Positions 14,362-22,742 of a stretch of DNA of 60,542 nt are shown here, piece after piece. A program made the position numbers and the translations under genes. The notes under the pieces are model-generated. The model was not told where the DNA came from. It saw only the letters and a list, made by a program, of their open reading frames with translations, and did no database searches. Each line of letters begins with the position of its first letter. Positions within the stretch are counted from its first letter, which is position 1. The stretch is taken from positions 1 to 60,542 of the IMG/VR virus record IMGVR_UViG_3300050821_002162; one strand, given 5' to 3'. Origin of the DNA: a virus.

Positions 14362-15035
14362 TGAATCCAGTTCTTATCTTGACGCACAATTGCGTTTCTC
14401 TTTCGGAAAGAGCCATCGCGTCTGTACTGATCCAAGATATAGAGACCAGTATCTACGTCATCGACAATGGCTCAACCGATGGGACTGTGGACAAGTTGCG
14501 AAGATACGTCTGCATTTCCTATGTCGCAAACAAAGGCGTAAGTCGAGGGTGGAACGACGGACTTGACATGAACTTTATCCGCTCGGAACACTGTCTCGTC
14601 GTCAACAACGATGTGGTCCTGCCGCCTTGGTTCTACCGCGAACTATTGAGTTACGAAGTTTCGTTCGTTTCTGGAGTATCCGTGGATAACATGGACATGA
14701 TCCGTGAACCCGCTGGAAGAATGTCGCTCTCTCCGTCGCCAGACTTCTCGGCTTTCTTGATTAGGCGCGATGCGTGGGAGAAAGTTGGACCGTTCGATGA
14801 GACGATGAAGTTCTATGCCAGTGACAACGACTGGCACGTGCGAGCGCATCGAGCGGGGGTAAAACTCTGGAAGGCGAACGTGCCGTTTTACCACGAGCGC
14901 AGTTCGACGCTGAATAACGCGCCATCGCAGGAAGCGCAAGAAATTCGAGATCAGGCAGACAAGGACCGTGCAGTTTTCTTCGAGAAGTACGGATGTGCTC
15001 CGTGGGGGCCGGGATATGACGAACTCTTCAAGTAG
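14361..15035 (+). CDS. family 2 glycosyltransferase
   Basis: A 224-residue GT2 enzyme; ATG 14361 forms a TAATG overlap with the previous gene. Motifs: IYVIDNGSTDGTVDKL (nucleotide site), CLVVNNDVVLPPWFY (NND in place of DxD), FLIRRDAWEKVGPFDE and DNDWHVRAHRAG (catalytic 'D.DW..R'). It most resembles rhamnosyl/galactosyl-type GT2 proteins; the substrate is unknown. Confidence 0.85.
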   Translation: MNPVLILTHNCVSLSERAIASVLIQDIETSIYVIDNGSTDGTVDKLRRYVCISYVANKGVSRGWNDGLDMNFIRSEHCLVVNNDVVLPPWFYRELLSYEVSFVSGVSVDNMDMIREPAGRMSLSPSPDFSAFLIRRDAWEKVGPFDETMKFYASDNDWHVRAHRAGVKLWKANVPFYHERSSTLNNAPSQEAQEIRDQADKDRAVFFEKYGCAPWGPGYDELFK

Positions 15036-15639
15036 GACGGCAGTTACTTATATAGTCTCTACTTACGACCGCCCTCGCAGTCTACGGATGACTCTGGCTT
15101 CACTGCAAGTGCAAACCGACACTGATTTTGAAGTCATAGTAGCGGATAATAATCCAACTACCGAGTGGACGCGGAACTGGAGTGTAGTTGACCTACTTCA
15201 AGACAACAGGTTCAAGCACTTCCATACTGCCAATTACGCCAACTCTCCAGGTTGGGACTGTTACCATTCGGCGGAGTGGGTAGGAAACGAAATAGCGAGT
15301 GGTGACTACATTTGCTGCCCTTCGGACGACTCTTACTACGTTCCTGTTTTCCAAGAAACGATGCTCGCGAAAGCCAGAGCAGAAGATTTAGGACTCGTGT
15401 ACTGCGACATGCTCTATGACCGTCGCATCGGTGGAAAGTACAGCGTCTTGAACGTACAGCCGCGCTCTTGCGCCATCGACAAAACAGGATTCATGGTCCG
15501 GCGCGACTGCTGGATTGGATTTCCGACAAAACCTCAGACGTTGAGCAGTTCTTGTTGCGACGGAGAGATGATCGAGGAATTGGTTCGACGCGGCGTGCGG
15601 CATGGCAAGGTGGAAGAGTGCTTGGTGGTTCACAATTGA
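15016..15639 (+). CDS. family 2 glycosyltransferase
   Basis: A 207-residue GT2-like protein; ATG 15016 overlaps the end of the previous gene by 20 nt. It starts TAVTYIVSTYDRPRSLRMTL and contains FEVIVADNNPTTEW, SGDYICCPSDDSYYVPVF (acidic SDD site) and a cysteine-rich LSSSCCDGEMIEELVRRG. It is the last transferase of the cassette. A TTGA overlap links it to the HTH gene. Confidence 0.8.
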   Translation: MTNSSSRTAVTYIVSTYDRPRSLRMTLASLQVQTDTDFEVIVADNNPTTEWTRNWSVVDLLQDNRFKHFHTANYANSPGWDCYHSAEWVGNEIASGDYICCPSDDSYYVPVFQETMLAKARAEDLGLVYCDMLYDRRIGGKYSVLNVQPRSCAIDKTGFMVRRDCWIGFPTKPQTLSSSCCDGEMIEELVRRGVRHGKVEECLVVHN

Positions 15640-15890
15640 GCAGCGCAGCCTATCATCGGAACGTGCAATCTCACGAAGCGTTGAGCCACTACCCGCCAGT
15701 TCAATCCCTCTCTCCGTGTGATGTTTTGTGGCTCTCTGAGTTGTCCGAAGGGAAGTCTTTCAAGCAACTCACAGGGGCAACGAGTGAAGGGGTAGCCAAG
15801 AATCGTTGCATTCGCATCCGTAAATTCTTGGGCGCGAAAAACACAACTCAGGCCGTGGCAATTGCAATTCGTCGTGGCATTATCAAATAG
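15636..15890 (+). CDS. LuxR/GerE-type helix-turn-helix protein
   Basis: A ~84-residue protein from TTG 15636 (GTG 15663 possible), consisting almost only of a LuxR-type HTH: SLSPCDVLWLSELSEGKSFK, then QLTGATSEGVAKNRCIRIRK and an amphipathic last helix (TTQAVAIAIRRGI). It has no receiver or ligand domain. Located between the sugar-transferase cassette and the portal gene, it may control one of them. Confidence 0.75.
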   Translation: MSSAAYHRNVQSHEALSHYPPVQSLSPCDVLWLSELSEGKSFKQLTGATSEGVAKNRCIRIRKFLGAKNTTQAVAIAIRRGIIK

Positions 15891-15910
15891 GACTGTAGTA
15901 GTATCGCCTC

Positions 15911-17956
15911 GTGCCAGAACAAAAACTTCTCGATTGGCAAGTACCTAATTTTGAAGCGAGTCCAGAGATTCGCCAAAACTGGGTAATCGAGCAGTGCCAG
16001 GAAGGAGAGACGTGGGTTGAGAGCCAGAACATTTCTTCGAGCGAAGCCAATCTTGCTCTGCTCAGTGCGGCAGGCACGGAAAAGCTAAAGTCCAACAGTC
16101 TAAAATCAGACATTCGCAAGTTCGTTGAGACCATATCCGACATTCGCGAGATCGCGACATACGGAAGTGGAGCTGAACAATTCAAGTCCATCGTTGAGAT
16201 GTTCAACAAAGTGGTGAAGGTCGTCTACCAGAAGTCCCACTTTCCTCGCCAGTCTCGGCAAGCTCTCCAGTATTCCGTCGCTCTCAAGCGTGGCTACCTC
16301 TGGCCGCGCTACATCCGAAACGAGTTTGGTTGGGGAACCGGAGACATCGAATTCTGCGCTCTTGGACCAAGAGAGGTGTTGCCGACTCAGGTTCCTACGT
16401 CGAACGACATTCAGGGTGCATACTCGGTAACGATTGTCGAAGCTATGGGTGTTGCTGAGGCTCATGCGCGTTTCCCTAACGACCAAGCATCTCTCATCCC
16501 GATTTCAAGATTCAAGTACACGTCACCTAATCAGGTGAGGCGTCACGAATACTGGGACCGGCGCTACGGAAACGAAAAGCAGAACTGGGAGCAGCGATAT
16601 TGCGAAATCAGGCATACTTTTGTGCGCGACCTTCGCATCAACCGTACTGGCAAGATGCTTCCGATGGGGGACTGGGGAGAACGGGACGGGAAACAAGTGC
16701 CGCTGACGAGTTGGTCCTACGAGGTTCCCTCAGTTGGCGCTATTATGTCGTGGACGAATCCCGAGAACGGTCTAGCCGCATCGCGCCAAGCCAAACCGGA
16801 AGACTGCCGGATTTACCCAAACTTGCGGCAAATTATTACTAATCCTGGAATGAATCAGCCGCTCTACGATGGGCCAGCGTTTGACTTACACGGTCAGATG
16901 CCGCCTGTGCAATACGACGTGGACGACTGGCCGTGGATGGCTATTGGCTACTCATTGCTTGACGACGTAGCAAGCGTAGAGAAAGGCAGTAGGGCGTTTC
17001 TCGACCTGATGTATCGCGTCCTTCGCGCCAAAATGAATCCGCTGAAAGGCTACGATCTCAATGCGGGTGTGCCAAACGACATACTGAAAGAAATCGACTG
17101 GCTTGCGGAAAACGGAGATACGGTAGGAACCGATGGAGACCCGAGAAAAGCGTTGCAGTCGCTGCTCCCTGATAGCGTGAACGTCAACCGGGAAGACTTC
17201 AATATGTACGAACTTCTCGACAAGTTGCGCCAGAAGACTCTCGGCCTAAACGATCTCGGAAGCCTCGCGCAGCTCAAGTTCAACTTGTCGAGCGAGACGG
17301 CAGACAAGCTACTCGAAACGATTGGACCAATCGCCAAGGGTATAGCCGGTAACTTGGAGGTCGCGCACTCGAAGATCGCGCAGATGCTGAAATACATGAT
17401 CTTGCAGTATTTCAGCACTCGCAAACTGATGTCTTACATCGGACCCGATGGCATGTCTACCAAGGTGTTTGACTTCGAGCCAAACTCGATTGTTCCGTCA
17501 CATATGCCGTGGGAAACAAAGAAAGACGAGACGAGTCAAGTCTCGCGCCTCGAACGGGCAAAGTGGTTCGCGCAGAATCTCGACGTGATATCCGTTCCGA
17601 GTTTCCTGTTGAACGTCACGCAGATGCAGGAACAAATGAAGTGGCTTAACTTCCTGCAACGCCAGATGCCAGTGTCGTTCTCGACGGCGATGAAAAAACT
17701 AGGAGTGGACAATTGGGGAGACACGCCCGGTGCTACCGAATTCGAGAAATACAAGCACGAACAATTTGAGTTACTGGAAATGAAAGCGAAGGCCGCGCAG
17801 ATAGCGCAGGTAGAAGGATTGGGCGGGGGCGACGAAAAGGGTAAGGGTCAAGGGAAAGGCGGAGGCAGACCGCCGACCGGGAAGAAGCCGCCAAAGCTCG
17901 AACAGCGCGGCCAGACCAACGGCAAGCCGAGAACCGTTATGAGTCAGAGCCAGTAA
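15911..17956 (+). CDS. portal protein
   Basis: A 681-residue protein following the terminase region and preceding scaffold and capsid genes, as for portals. It has an N-terminal helical clip-like part, a long mixed alpha/beta body (PRHEVLPTQ-type region near residue 155) and a C-terminal helical segment (MKWLNFLQRQMPVSFSTAMK) followed by a Gly/Lys-rich tail (GGGDEKGKGQGKGGG). GTG 15911. A portal forms the dodecameric DNA-entry ring. The call rests on size, order and general resemblance to podovirus portals. Confidence 0.8.
   Translation: MPEQKLLDWQVPNFEASPEIRQNWVIEQCQEGETWVESQNISSSEANLALLSAAGTEKLKSNSLKSDIRKFVETISDIREIATYGSGAEQFKSIVEMFNKVVKVVYQKSHFPRQSRQALQYSVALKRGYLWPRYIRNEFGWGTGDIEFCALGPREVLPTQVPTSNDIQGAYSVTIVEAMGVAEAHARFPNDQASLIPISRFKYTSPNQVRRHEYWDRRYGNEKQNWEQRYCEIRHTFVRDLRINRTGKMLPMGDWGERDGKQVPLTSWSYEVPSVGAIMSWTNPENGLAASRQAKPEDCRIYPNLRQIITNPGMNQPLYDGPAFDLHGQMPPVQYDVDDWPWMAIGYSLLDDVASVEKGSRAFLDLMYRVLRAKMNPLKGYDLNAGVPNDILKEIDWLAENGDTVGTDGDPRKALQSLLPDSVNVNREDFNMYELLDKLRQKTLGLNDLGSLAQLKFNLSSETADKLLETIGPIAKGIAGNLEVAHSKIAQMLKYMILQYFSTRKLMSYIGPDGMSTKVFDFEPNSIVPSHMPWETKKDETSQVSRLERAKWFAQNLDVISVPSFLLNVTQMQEQMKWLNFLQRQMPVSFSTAMKKLGVDNWGDTPGATEFEKYKHEQFELLEMKAKAAQIAQVEGLGGGDEKGKGQGKGGGRPPTGKKPPKLEQRGQTNGKPRTVMSQSQ
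16098..16111. repeat. variant of the dispersed motif (GTCTAAAATCAGAC)
   Basis: Within the 5' part of the portal gene; two differences from the reverse complement of the exact motif, with both GTCT/AGAC arms intact. Confidence 0.35.
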
Positions 17957-17971
17957 GGTAAAAGGCGTAAA

Positions 17972-18214
17972 ATGGGACAGCCGACAGTGAAAAACATAAA
18001 AGTCTACGCAGTCGTTGAATCCGTAGTTGAGTCGAAAGGTAATCCGCAAGAACTCACCGACTATTTACGCAAGAACCACTTCACCGGGACTGCGAATTTC
18101 ACCTACGATGCAGCGTTTAATCAGGGTGGAATTCGGACGATTGTGACGAAAGAGCACATCCAGTTGACAATGAAAGAACTGGACCAAATCCTTACTGCAC
18201 GAAATAGTAGTTGA
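17972..18214 (+). CDS. hypothetical protein (80 aa)
   Basis: ATG 17972, 15 nt after the portal stop. The sequence is strand-rich (NIKVYAVVESVVESKGNPQ, GTANFTYDAAFNQGG) and ends in a helix (HIQLTMKELDQILTAR). Not recognised. Probably co-transcribed with the portal. Confidence 0.6.
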   Translation: MGQPTVKNIKVYAVVESVVESKGNPQELTDYLRKNHFTGTANFTYDAAFNQGGIRTIVTKEHIQLTMKELDQILTARNSS

Positions 18215-18240
18215 CAAGCGTTTGCGTTTCGGGCTACAAG
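18211..18240 (+). promoter_or_regulatory. putative promoter for the capsid operon
   Basis: TTGACA (18211-18216), 18-nt spacer, TACAAG (18235-18240), overlapping the stop of the 80-aa gene. A transcript from here would run straight into the hairpin at 18286, so read-through control is possible. Confidence 0.4.
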
Positions 18241-18285
18241 TCTTATTGACGAGCTACGTTGTTCTCCTCCGGTTGGATTGAGAAG

Positions 18286-18320
18286 CGCCTCTCGACTGAA
18301 AACGTCGTGAGGCGTTTTCC
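18286..18320 (+). terminator. terminator or attenuator hairpin
   Basis: CGCCTC (18286-18291) pairs with GAGGCG (18309-18314), and inside it CGAC (18293-18296) pairs with GTCG (18304-18307). TTTTCC follows. The U-run is short, so termination may be partial. A second small inverted repeat, TTTTCC/GGAAAA, lies just downstream before the next gene. Confidence 0.5.
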
Positions 18321-18346
18321 ATTTCACAACGGAAAATGGAGGATGT

Positions 18347-18466
18347 ATGGCAAAAGGAAAAGGCAAGCACCTAGTCATCAAGGGTTCGTCCCACATGGGG
18401 AAGCACGGCGGCGGCAAGAAAAAGCGCAAGGGTGGCGGCAAGAAACGTCGGCGCAGCAAGCGCTAG
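18347..18466 (+). CDS. very basic 39-aa protein
   Basis: ATG 18347 to stop 18466, with GGAGG just upstream. Of 39 residues, over half are Lys, Arg, Gly or His (MAKGKGKHLVIKGSSHMGK, then GGGKKKRKGGGKKRRRSKR). No fold is expected. Its protamine-like composition and its place directly before the capsid genes suggest binding to DNA, RNA or the acidic capsid interior (inference). Confidence 0.7.
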   Translation: MAKGKGKHLVIKGSSHMGKHGGGKKKRKGGGKKRRRSKR

Positions 18467-18475
18467 GAGCGTCCC

Positions 18476-18691
18476 ATGTCGAGACGCAAAAAAATCGGCT
18501 ATCCGCGACTTGAGGCACCCTCGAAACTGCCTGCTCAGTCTAGTCGGGTGACTGGGCGCGGAAAGAAAAAGCGGCTCAAGATAGTGGACCGAGCGGTTGG
18601 ATTTAGCAAAGGCCGCTTGAAGGGTCGCTTGAAAAACAATGCGTCCAACAAAGGGACGTGGAAGGCCGCAGGAAGGCGGCGAAAGCGCTAA
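18476..18691 (+). CDS. basic 71-aa protein
   Basis: ATG 18476 behind GGAG, 9 nt after the 39-aa gene. It is rich in Lys/Arg throughout (SRRKKIGYPRLEAPSKLP, VTGRGKKKRLKIVDRAVGF) and ends KAAGRRRKR. A second nucleic-acid-binding-type peptide in tandem with the 39-aa protein. Its stop overlaps the next ATG (TAATG). Confidence 0.7.
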   Translation: MSRRKKIGYPRLEAPSKLPAQSSRVTGRGKKKRLKIVDRAVGFSKGRLKGRLKNNASNKGTWKAAGRRRKR

Positions 18692-18963
18692 TGGCCGCTC
18701 AACCTACGCCGCAACCGGATTCACAGCCACAGGGTGGGTCTCCTTCTCCGGGGGGAGTCCCACCAGCACAGCAACAGGCGAATCCGTTGCAGCAACAGCT
18801 CGCGGCGGCAGCAAAGGCGCTTGAGCAGATGGCGCAGCAAAACCCAGTCGTCCAGGGCGAATTGATGGAAGCGAGAAGCGCCCTCGTGAAAGCTCTCCAA
18901 AAAACTATGATGGCAGCGCGGCCACAGCAAGAGCAGCAGGCTGGACCATCCCAAGGACAATAA
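18691..18963 (+). CDS. Gln/Pro-rich helical protein (90 aa)
   Basis: ATG 18691 overlaps the preceding stop. The first third is a Pro/Gln-rich linker (PTPQPDSQPQGGSPSPGG); the remainder is a helix (ALEQMAQQNPVVQGELMEAR). Similar short proteins lie just before scaffolds in podovirus-type genomes; role unknown. Confidence 0.65.
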   Translation: MAAQPTPQPDSQPQGGSPSPGGVPPAQQQANPLQQQLAAAAKALEQMAQQNPVVQGELMEARSALVKALQKTMMAARPQQEQQAGPSQGQ

Positions 18964-18966
18964 TTC

Positions 18967-19806
18967 ATGGCTACTGTAGCGGAAGTGCTCAAGAGTGCCG
19001 GTGTTGCCGATGACGTTGCGGCAGGTCTTCCGAAAGAAGTTGTTTCCGCGCTCTCGGGACTCGTTGCTGACGCTGACACGAAGCTCTCGACAGCCGCGCA
19101 AGCCGCACAGAAAGCAGAAGAAGCTCGCCGCCAAGCCGAACTTGAGCGCAAGGAAATCGAAGACTACGTTTCCAAGTACGAAACCTCGCTGAACGAGCAG
19201 GGATCGCTCAAAGCGAAGTACGATGCAGCGGTTGCCTACATGGAGTCACTCAAGGCTCAGGGCTTCGACGTGAAAATTCCTGGCACAGAAGGCAATGGCG
19301 ACGGCAAGAAGCCGGTCGTACCGGGGAGTCCGGCAATTGGAGGCAACGCAGTGGATGAAGGCAAGATTCTTGGCCGCGTCGGAAGCGTGATGAGTCAGTG
19401 GCTGGATGCAAACAACGAGCATATCCGGCTTTACGGCGTACCAATCCCAGACCCTTCGACCTCGATTGCGGAAGAGGCCCGTCTCGCTCGGAAGTCGGTT
19501 GCAGAATACATCGCCGACAAGTATCACTTCCGTGAGCGGCAGACGGAGAAGCAGAAAGAAGCCTACGACGCTCGCGTTGCCGCCGACGTGAAGGTCAAGC
19601 TCGACGAAGAGCGCCGGAAAGATGCAGAGAAGCGCGGCAGCAATCCCAACCTGCGCGAAGGCGAGTCCTCGCGGTCGAGTTTTGTTCCTAAAATCAAAGG
19701 CGACGAATTCCACAAGTCGGATGGGAACGTTCCTGTCCGTGAGCGTCACCGGAGACTGCTCGAAAATCTCCACAAGGACGTTGAACAGATCAGATCGGTT
19801 GCGTAG
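18967..19806 (+). CDS. putative scaffolding protein
   Basis: A 279-residue, mostly helical and charged protein immediately upstream of the capsid gene. It has an early coiled coil (AAQAAQKAEEARRQAELERK), a Gly/Pro-rich hinge near residue 110, and a basic C-terminus (VRERHRRLLENLHKDVEQI). Length, composition and position match scaffolding proteins that guide prohead assembly; no protease partner was seen. Confidence 0.7.
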   Translation: MATVAEVLKSAGVADDVAAGLPKEVVSALSGLVADADTKLSTAAQAAQKAEEARRQAELERKEIEDYVSKYETSLNEQGSLKAKYDAAVAYMESLKAQGFDVKIPGTEGNGDGKKPVVPGSPAIGGNAVDEGKILGRVGSVMSQWLDANNEHIRLYGVPIPDPSTSIAEEARLARKSVAEYIADKYHFRERQTEKQKEAYDARVAADVKVKLDEERRKDAEKRGSNPNLREGESSRSSFVPKIKGDEFHKSDGNVPVRERHRRLLENLHKDVEQIRSVA

Positions 19807-19821
19807 GAAAGGTAATTCAAT

Positions 19822-21087
19822 ATGGCACCGCCCCTTTACGATCCGCAATATAACGAGATTGAAGTCGGAACCCGCGAAAGCATCCGAAAGAATGTGATTT
19901 CCGAGTGCTTCTTTGTGGACACTCCACTCCAAGACATCCTCCGTCGCTACGGCGTTGTCGAAGACTTCTTGGGCGGATCGGGAATGGTGGAAGCCTACAA
20001 CTATGCTCGGTTGCAGGGCATGGCTGTTACTCCCGGACAGACGATCACGGTGACGCGAAACCAGATTGCGAGCGCCTCGAAGTTTTACGAGAAGGCGTAT
20101 GCGGTCTTCACCCAGATTGAAGACTTTGAGTTGGATGTCATCAATCGGGCTGGAGACACGCAGGCAATCGACCAGCGAGCGTTGCTCGAAGCGAACCTAG
20201 TTTCGCAGATGAACACGATGCTCGAAATGGATGGCTACCGTCACGGACAGCCGAGCGCGGCGAATGGTGGAACGTCGGGAGTTTCGGACGACCGCACAAA
20301 GTCTTCAAACGGATTCTTTGAGGGTTTCTCTAACGGCGTTGACCCGTCTCCCGATGGGAACGTATTCACGCTAACAGGCGGCGTGACGCGCAACGGAGCG
20401 ACCGGCCAAGCCTACAACTCGACGCCGTTTTATTGCGGCCAGTCGAACGGCAATCCTGGTCCGATTACCTATCCGGTCCTGACCAACGTTGTTGCCCAAT
20501 TGTTGACGCTCAACGCGAAAGCCAAAGTCGGCATTACGAGTCCGTTTGGATGGGCCGCTCTCGTGAACATGCTGCGAGCGATTGCTCGCGTTGACCAGCA
20601 AAGCGTGAAAGAAGGTACAGACTTCGGCTGGCCTTCGGTTGACTTCTTTGGCGTAAAGATTTACGCCGATCCGCTGTGTCCTTCCGGCAAGACTTGGAAC
20701 TACCTCCCCGGTGGGAATACGGCTGCTTTCGGAACGGCGGCTCCGAACACGAACTTCGTTGACGGTAGCGGAAACACGACTAAACTGTCCGCCTATACGA
20801 CCCCGACGTATCTGTCAAACGGTGTGGCGGTCGCAGTCGGTGCGGCTTCCCCGACTGGATCGAACTTCCCATCGGCGACGACGATTCAGCCGTCCGAGTT
20901 GCTGTTCTTGTTCGATCCAGAGGCAGTCAAGTTGCGTCCGACCGCCGAGAAGAGTTGGTTCTTTGCGACCAAGATCAAAGAGATTCCCGACAACATCAGC
21001 GCTGCGAATATGTTCCAGCGGCTTGCGACGAACCTTTACATTTTTAACCCTCGACACGGATTGATTGTGTCCGGGTTCACCGCGTAA
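19822..21087 (+). CDS. major capsid protein
   Basis: A 421-residue protein with ATG 19822, directly after the scaffold-like gene. The sequence is alpha/beta mixed, with a long N-terminal helix region, a central GITSPFGWAALVNMLRAIAR segment and a conserved-looking C-terminal part (ELLFLFDPEAVKLRPTAEKS, ending NPRHGLIVSGF). Size and gene order fit an HK97-fold capsid protein of the podovirus type. Confidence 0.8.
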   Translation: MAPPLYDPQYNEIEVGTRESIRKNVISECFFVDTPLQDILRRYGVVEDFLGGSGMVEAYNYARLQGMAVTPGQTITVTRNQIASASKFYEKAYAVFTQIEDFELDVINRAGDTQAIDQRALLEANLVSQMNTMLEMDGYRHGQPSAANGGTSGVSDDRTKSSNGFFEGFSNGVDPSPDGNVFTLTGGVTRNGATGQAYNSTPFYCGQSNGNPGPITYPVLTNVVAQLLTLNAKAKVGITSPFGWAALVNMLRAIARVDQQSVKEGTDFGWPSVDFFGVKIYADPLCPSGKTWNYLPGGNTAAFGTAAPNTNFVDGSGNTTKLSAYTTPTYLSNGVAVAVGAASPTGSNFPSATTIQPSELLFLFDPEAVKLRPTAEKSWFFATKIKEIPDNISAANMFQRLATNLYIFNPRHGLIVSGFTA

Positions 21088-21099
21088 GGAGAGCCTCCA

Positions 21100-21714
21100 A
21101 TGTCACCGATGCAGCGCAATGAGTTTTTACCGCAAGACCTAGTGACGATCTATACCTCTCCTTCCGGGTTGACCGACACGCGCACTGGCTACGCCTATGC
21201 GATGGGTGGCCTTGTTGTTGGCGGATACTTCGACCTGACCGAACAGGAAGCGCAATTGTACGGTCGCCAACAGTTGCACCAGGGGCGGTATCGCTTCGTG
21301 CAAATCGACTCCAGTGCGAACGCTGCGAACATCGTCCAGGGAAGTATCGGCTTGATGAAGACCTTGGCGGCTGGCGTGAACGTCATCACCAGCTACGACA
21401 AGGGATTGGCTGGAGCGATTCGTCCGGTGGTCTTCCTGAATGCTCCCTCGGCAGCGCAGGTGGCGGCGGGAGTTTGGGTCTTCATTCAAGAGTTGGGCGA
21501 CTGTCAAGTGCTCGGAAAGTCTGGCGGCGTGACCAACGCGACACCGGCAGTGGGAGACGTTATCAATTCCATTGCGAATGGCTTTGTGGACGACCTCGCC
21601 ACGCCGGGATCAATCGTTCCGACAACGATTGGCGAAGCGTTGACTGCGCCGAGCCACACGGCGACGGCGCTGTTCCGCTGCTTGCTCGACAACGTGCCAA
21701 TAATTCAGGGGTAA
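21100..21714 (+). CDS. capsid-associated protein (decoration or head fibre)
   Basis: A 204-residue beta-rich, Gly/Ala-rich protein (GYAYAMGGLVVGGYFDLTEQ, AAGVNVITSYDKGLAGAIRP) right after the capsid gene. Such low-charge beta proteins in this position are commonly head decoration proteins. It has no diagnostic motif. Confidence 0.6.
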   Translation: MSPMQRNEFLPQDLVTIYTSPSGLTDTRTGYAYAMGGLVVGGYFDLTEQEAQLYGRQQLHQGRYRFVQIDSSANAANIVQGSIGLMKTLAAGVNVITSYDKGLAGAIRPVVFLNAPSAAQVAAGVWVFIQELGDCQVLGKSGGVTNATPAVGDVINSIANGFVDDLATPGSIVPTTIGEALTAPSHTATALFRCLLDNVPIIQG

Positions 21715-21735
21715 GGGCAAAGACAGGAGATAACT

Positions 21736-22065
21736 GTGCAGCTATTAACCGCCAAGGGCTACGAGGGTGGCCTGACGATTGGGCAGCGCAAGGCGTTCGT
21801 GTTCTACGCCAACGGACCAACGTCCTATGCGAATCCGGCAGGGGATGTCGTTTCTGCTCCAAGCGGTCTGTATTTGGATGCAGTCAATGACACGATGTCT
21901 GTCAGTAAGCTCTACTTCGTTGAGTTCTACCCAAGCTCTGTTGGATCAACGCGAGCGACGTGGACGGCAAAATACTTCGTTGCGGCGACGGCATTGGAAG
22001 TGGCTAACGGGGTAAATCTTAGCGCCGAGCAGTTTCAGTTCTTGGCGTTTGGCGGAGACTTCTAA
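21736..22065 (+). CDS. capsid-region structural protein (109 aa)
   Basis: GTG 21736 with GGAG upstream. A beta-rich 109-residue protein (GLTIGQRKAFVFYANGPTS, SKLYFVEFYPSSVGSTRA, TWTAKYFVAATALEVANG). It is the last gene before a strong terminator, so it closes the capsid operon. Possibly a second decoration or head-completion protein. Confidence 0.6.
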   Translation: MQLLTAKGYEGGLTIGQRKAFVFYANGPTSYANPAGDVVSAPSGLYLDAVNDTMSVSKLYFVEFYPSSVGSTRATWTAKYFVAATALEVANGVNLSAEQFQFLAFGGDF

Positions 22066-22088
22066 GCGAATTTAATCCGGGGTAACGT

Positions 22089-22124
22089 GGGGAGCGTGCG
22101 TCGTGGACGCGCCTCCCCTTTTTT
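22089..22124 (+). terminator. rho-independent terminator after the capsid operon
   Basis: GGGGAG (22089-22094) with CTCCCC (22113-22118); inner GCGTC/GACGC stem (22098-22102 with 22106-22110); followed directly by TTTTTT. Confidence 0.85.
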
Positions 22125-22137
22125 ACAGGTGAATATG

Positions 22138-22659
22138 TCACGTTGGGAAGTTGAGACGCGCAAACTCGCCAAAGTATTTCAGCGCGGCAGCGTCATAGGC
22201 TCGTGCGGCTTCTTCCGCTGTATCGAAGTAGCCTTGATAAACTTTTTTCCCTTTAACGATAAGTTGTGCTCTCCAACGAGAGTTCCAGACAACACCCTTA
22301 TACCCGGAAGTATTGTGTTTTCTTTTCTCGCAGTTTGCTCCATTTTGAGAGACGGTGCAGATGCGAAGATTTTCTTTTCGGTTGTCCAGCGTGTTTCGAT
22401 TCTTATGATCGTGGCTCTCGCCATCCTGCATCACTTCATTGTGCATGGCTACAGTTTGCTTACGACCACCCTCTCGGGAGTCGCGATACGCATAAAAGGA
22501 CTTCGTGTATTTGTTCCAAACTGCGTACCAGTTCCACCGGACAAGGCGGTCGTACTCAGAGGAATTGACGATTGCGTCTTGACGTTGCGTGAGAGCGATA
22601 AGGCGGATAGACTGATCGAGCGGCTGGACAACGACGTGTCGTTTCACGTTGCGTTTCAT
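22138..22659 (-). CDS. HNH homing endonuclease with AP2 DNA-binding domain
   Basis: A 173-residue protein on the strand opposite its neighbours; ATG 22659 is preceded by AGGA. The HNH core reads MHNEVM...DHKNRNTLDNRKENLRI...NGANCEKRK. It is followed by a C-terminal AP2 domain (SGYKGVVWNSRWRAQL, GYFDTAEEAARAYDAAALKY). Known members are mobile, cutting intronless or uninserted alleles. It sits between capsid and connector genes, with a terminator from the other strand beside its 3' end. A second, related copy lies at 36930-37460. Confidence 0.9.
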   Translation of the reverse strand: MKRNVKRHVVVQPLDQSIRLIALTQRQDAIVNSSEYDRLVRWNWYAVWNKYTKSFYAYRDSREGGRKQTVAMHNEVMQDGESHDHKNRNTLDNRKENLRICTVSQNGANCEKRKHNTSGYKGVVWNSRWRAQLIVKGKKVYQGYFDTAEEAARAYDAAALKYFGEFARLNFPT

Positions 22660-22742
22660 AGTTCCTACCCTAATAGGAATTGTGCGGTCTGGCCGCACTT
22701 CTCCATCCTACCACAAGGGGGTGCCTTATTTCTTATATAAGT

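Noticed and set aside
22087-22740. Rightward 217-codon frame across 22.1-22.7 kb
   Set aside because: It runs antisense to a complete HNH/AP2 endonuclease, crosses the terminator, and has no recognisable protein features.
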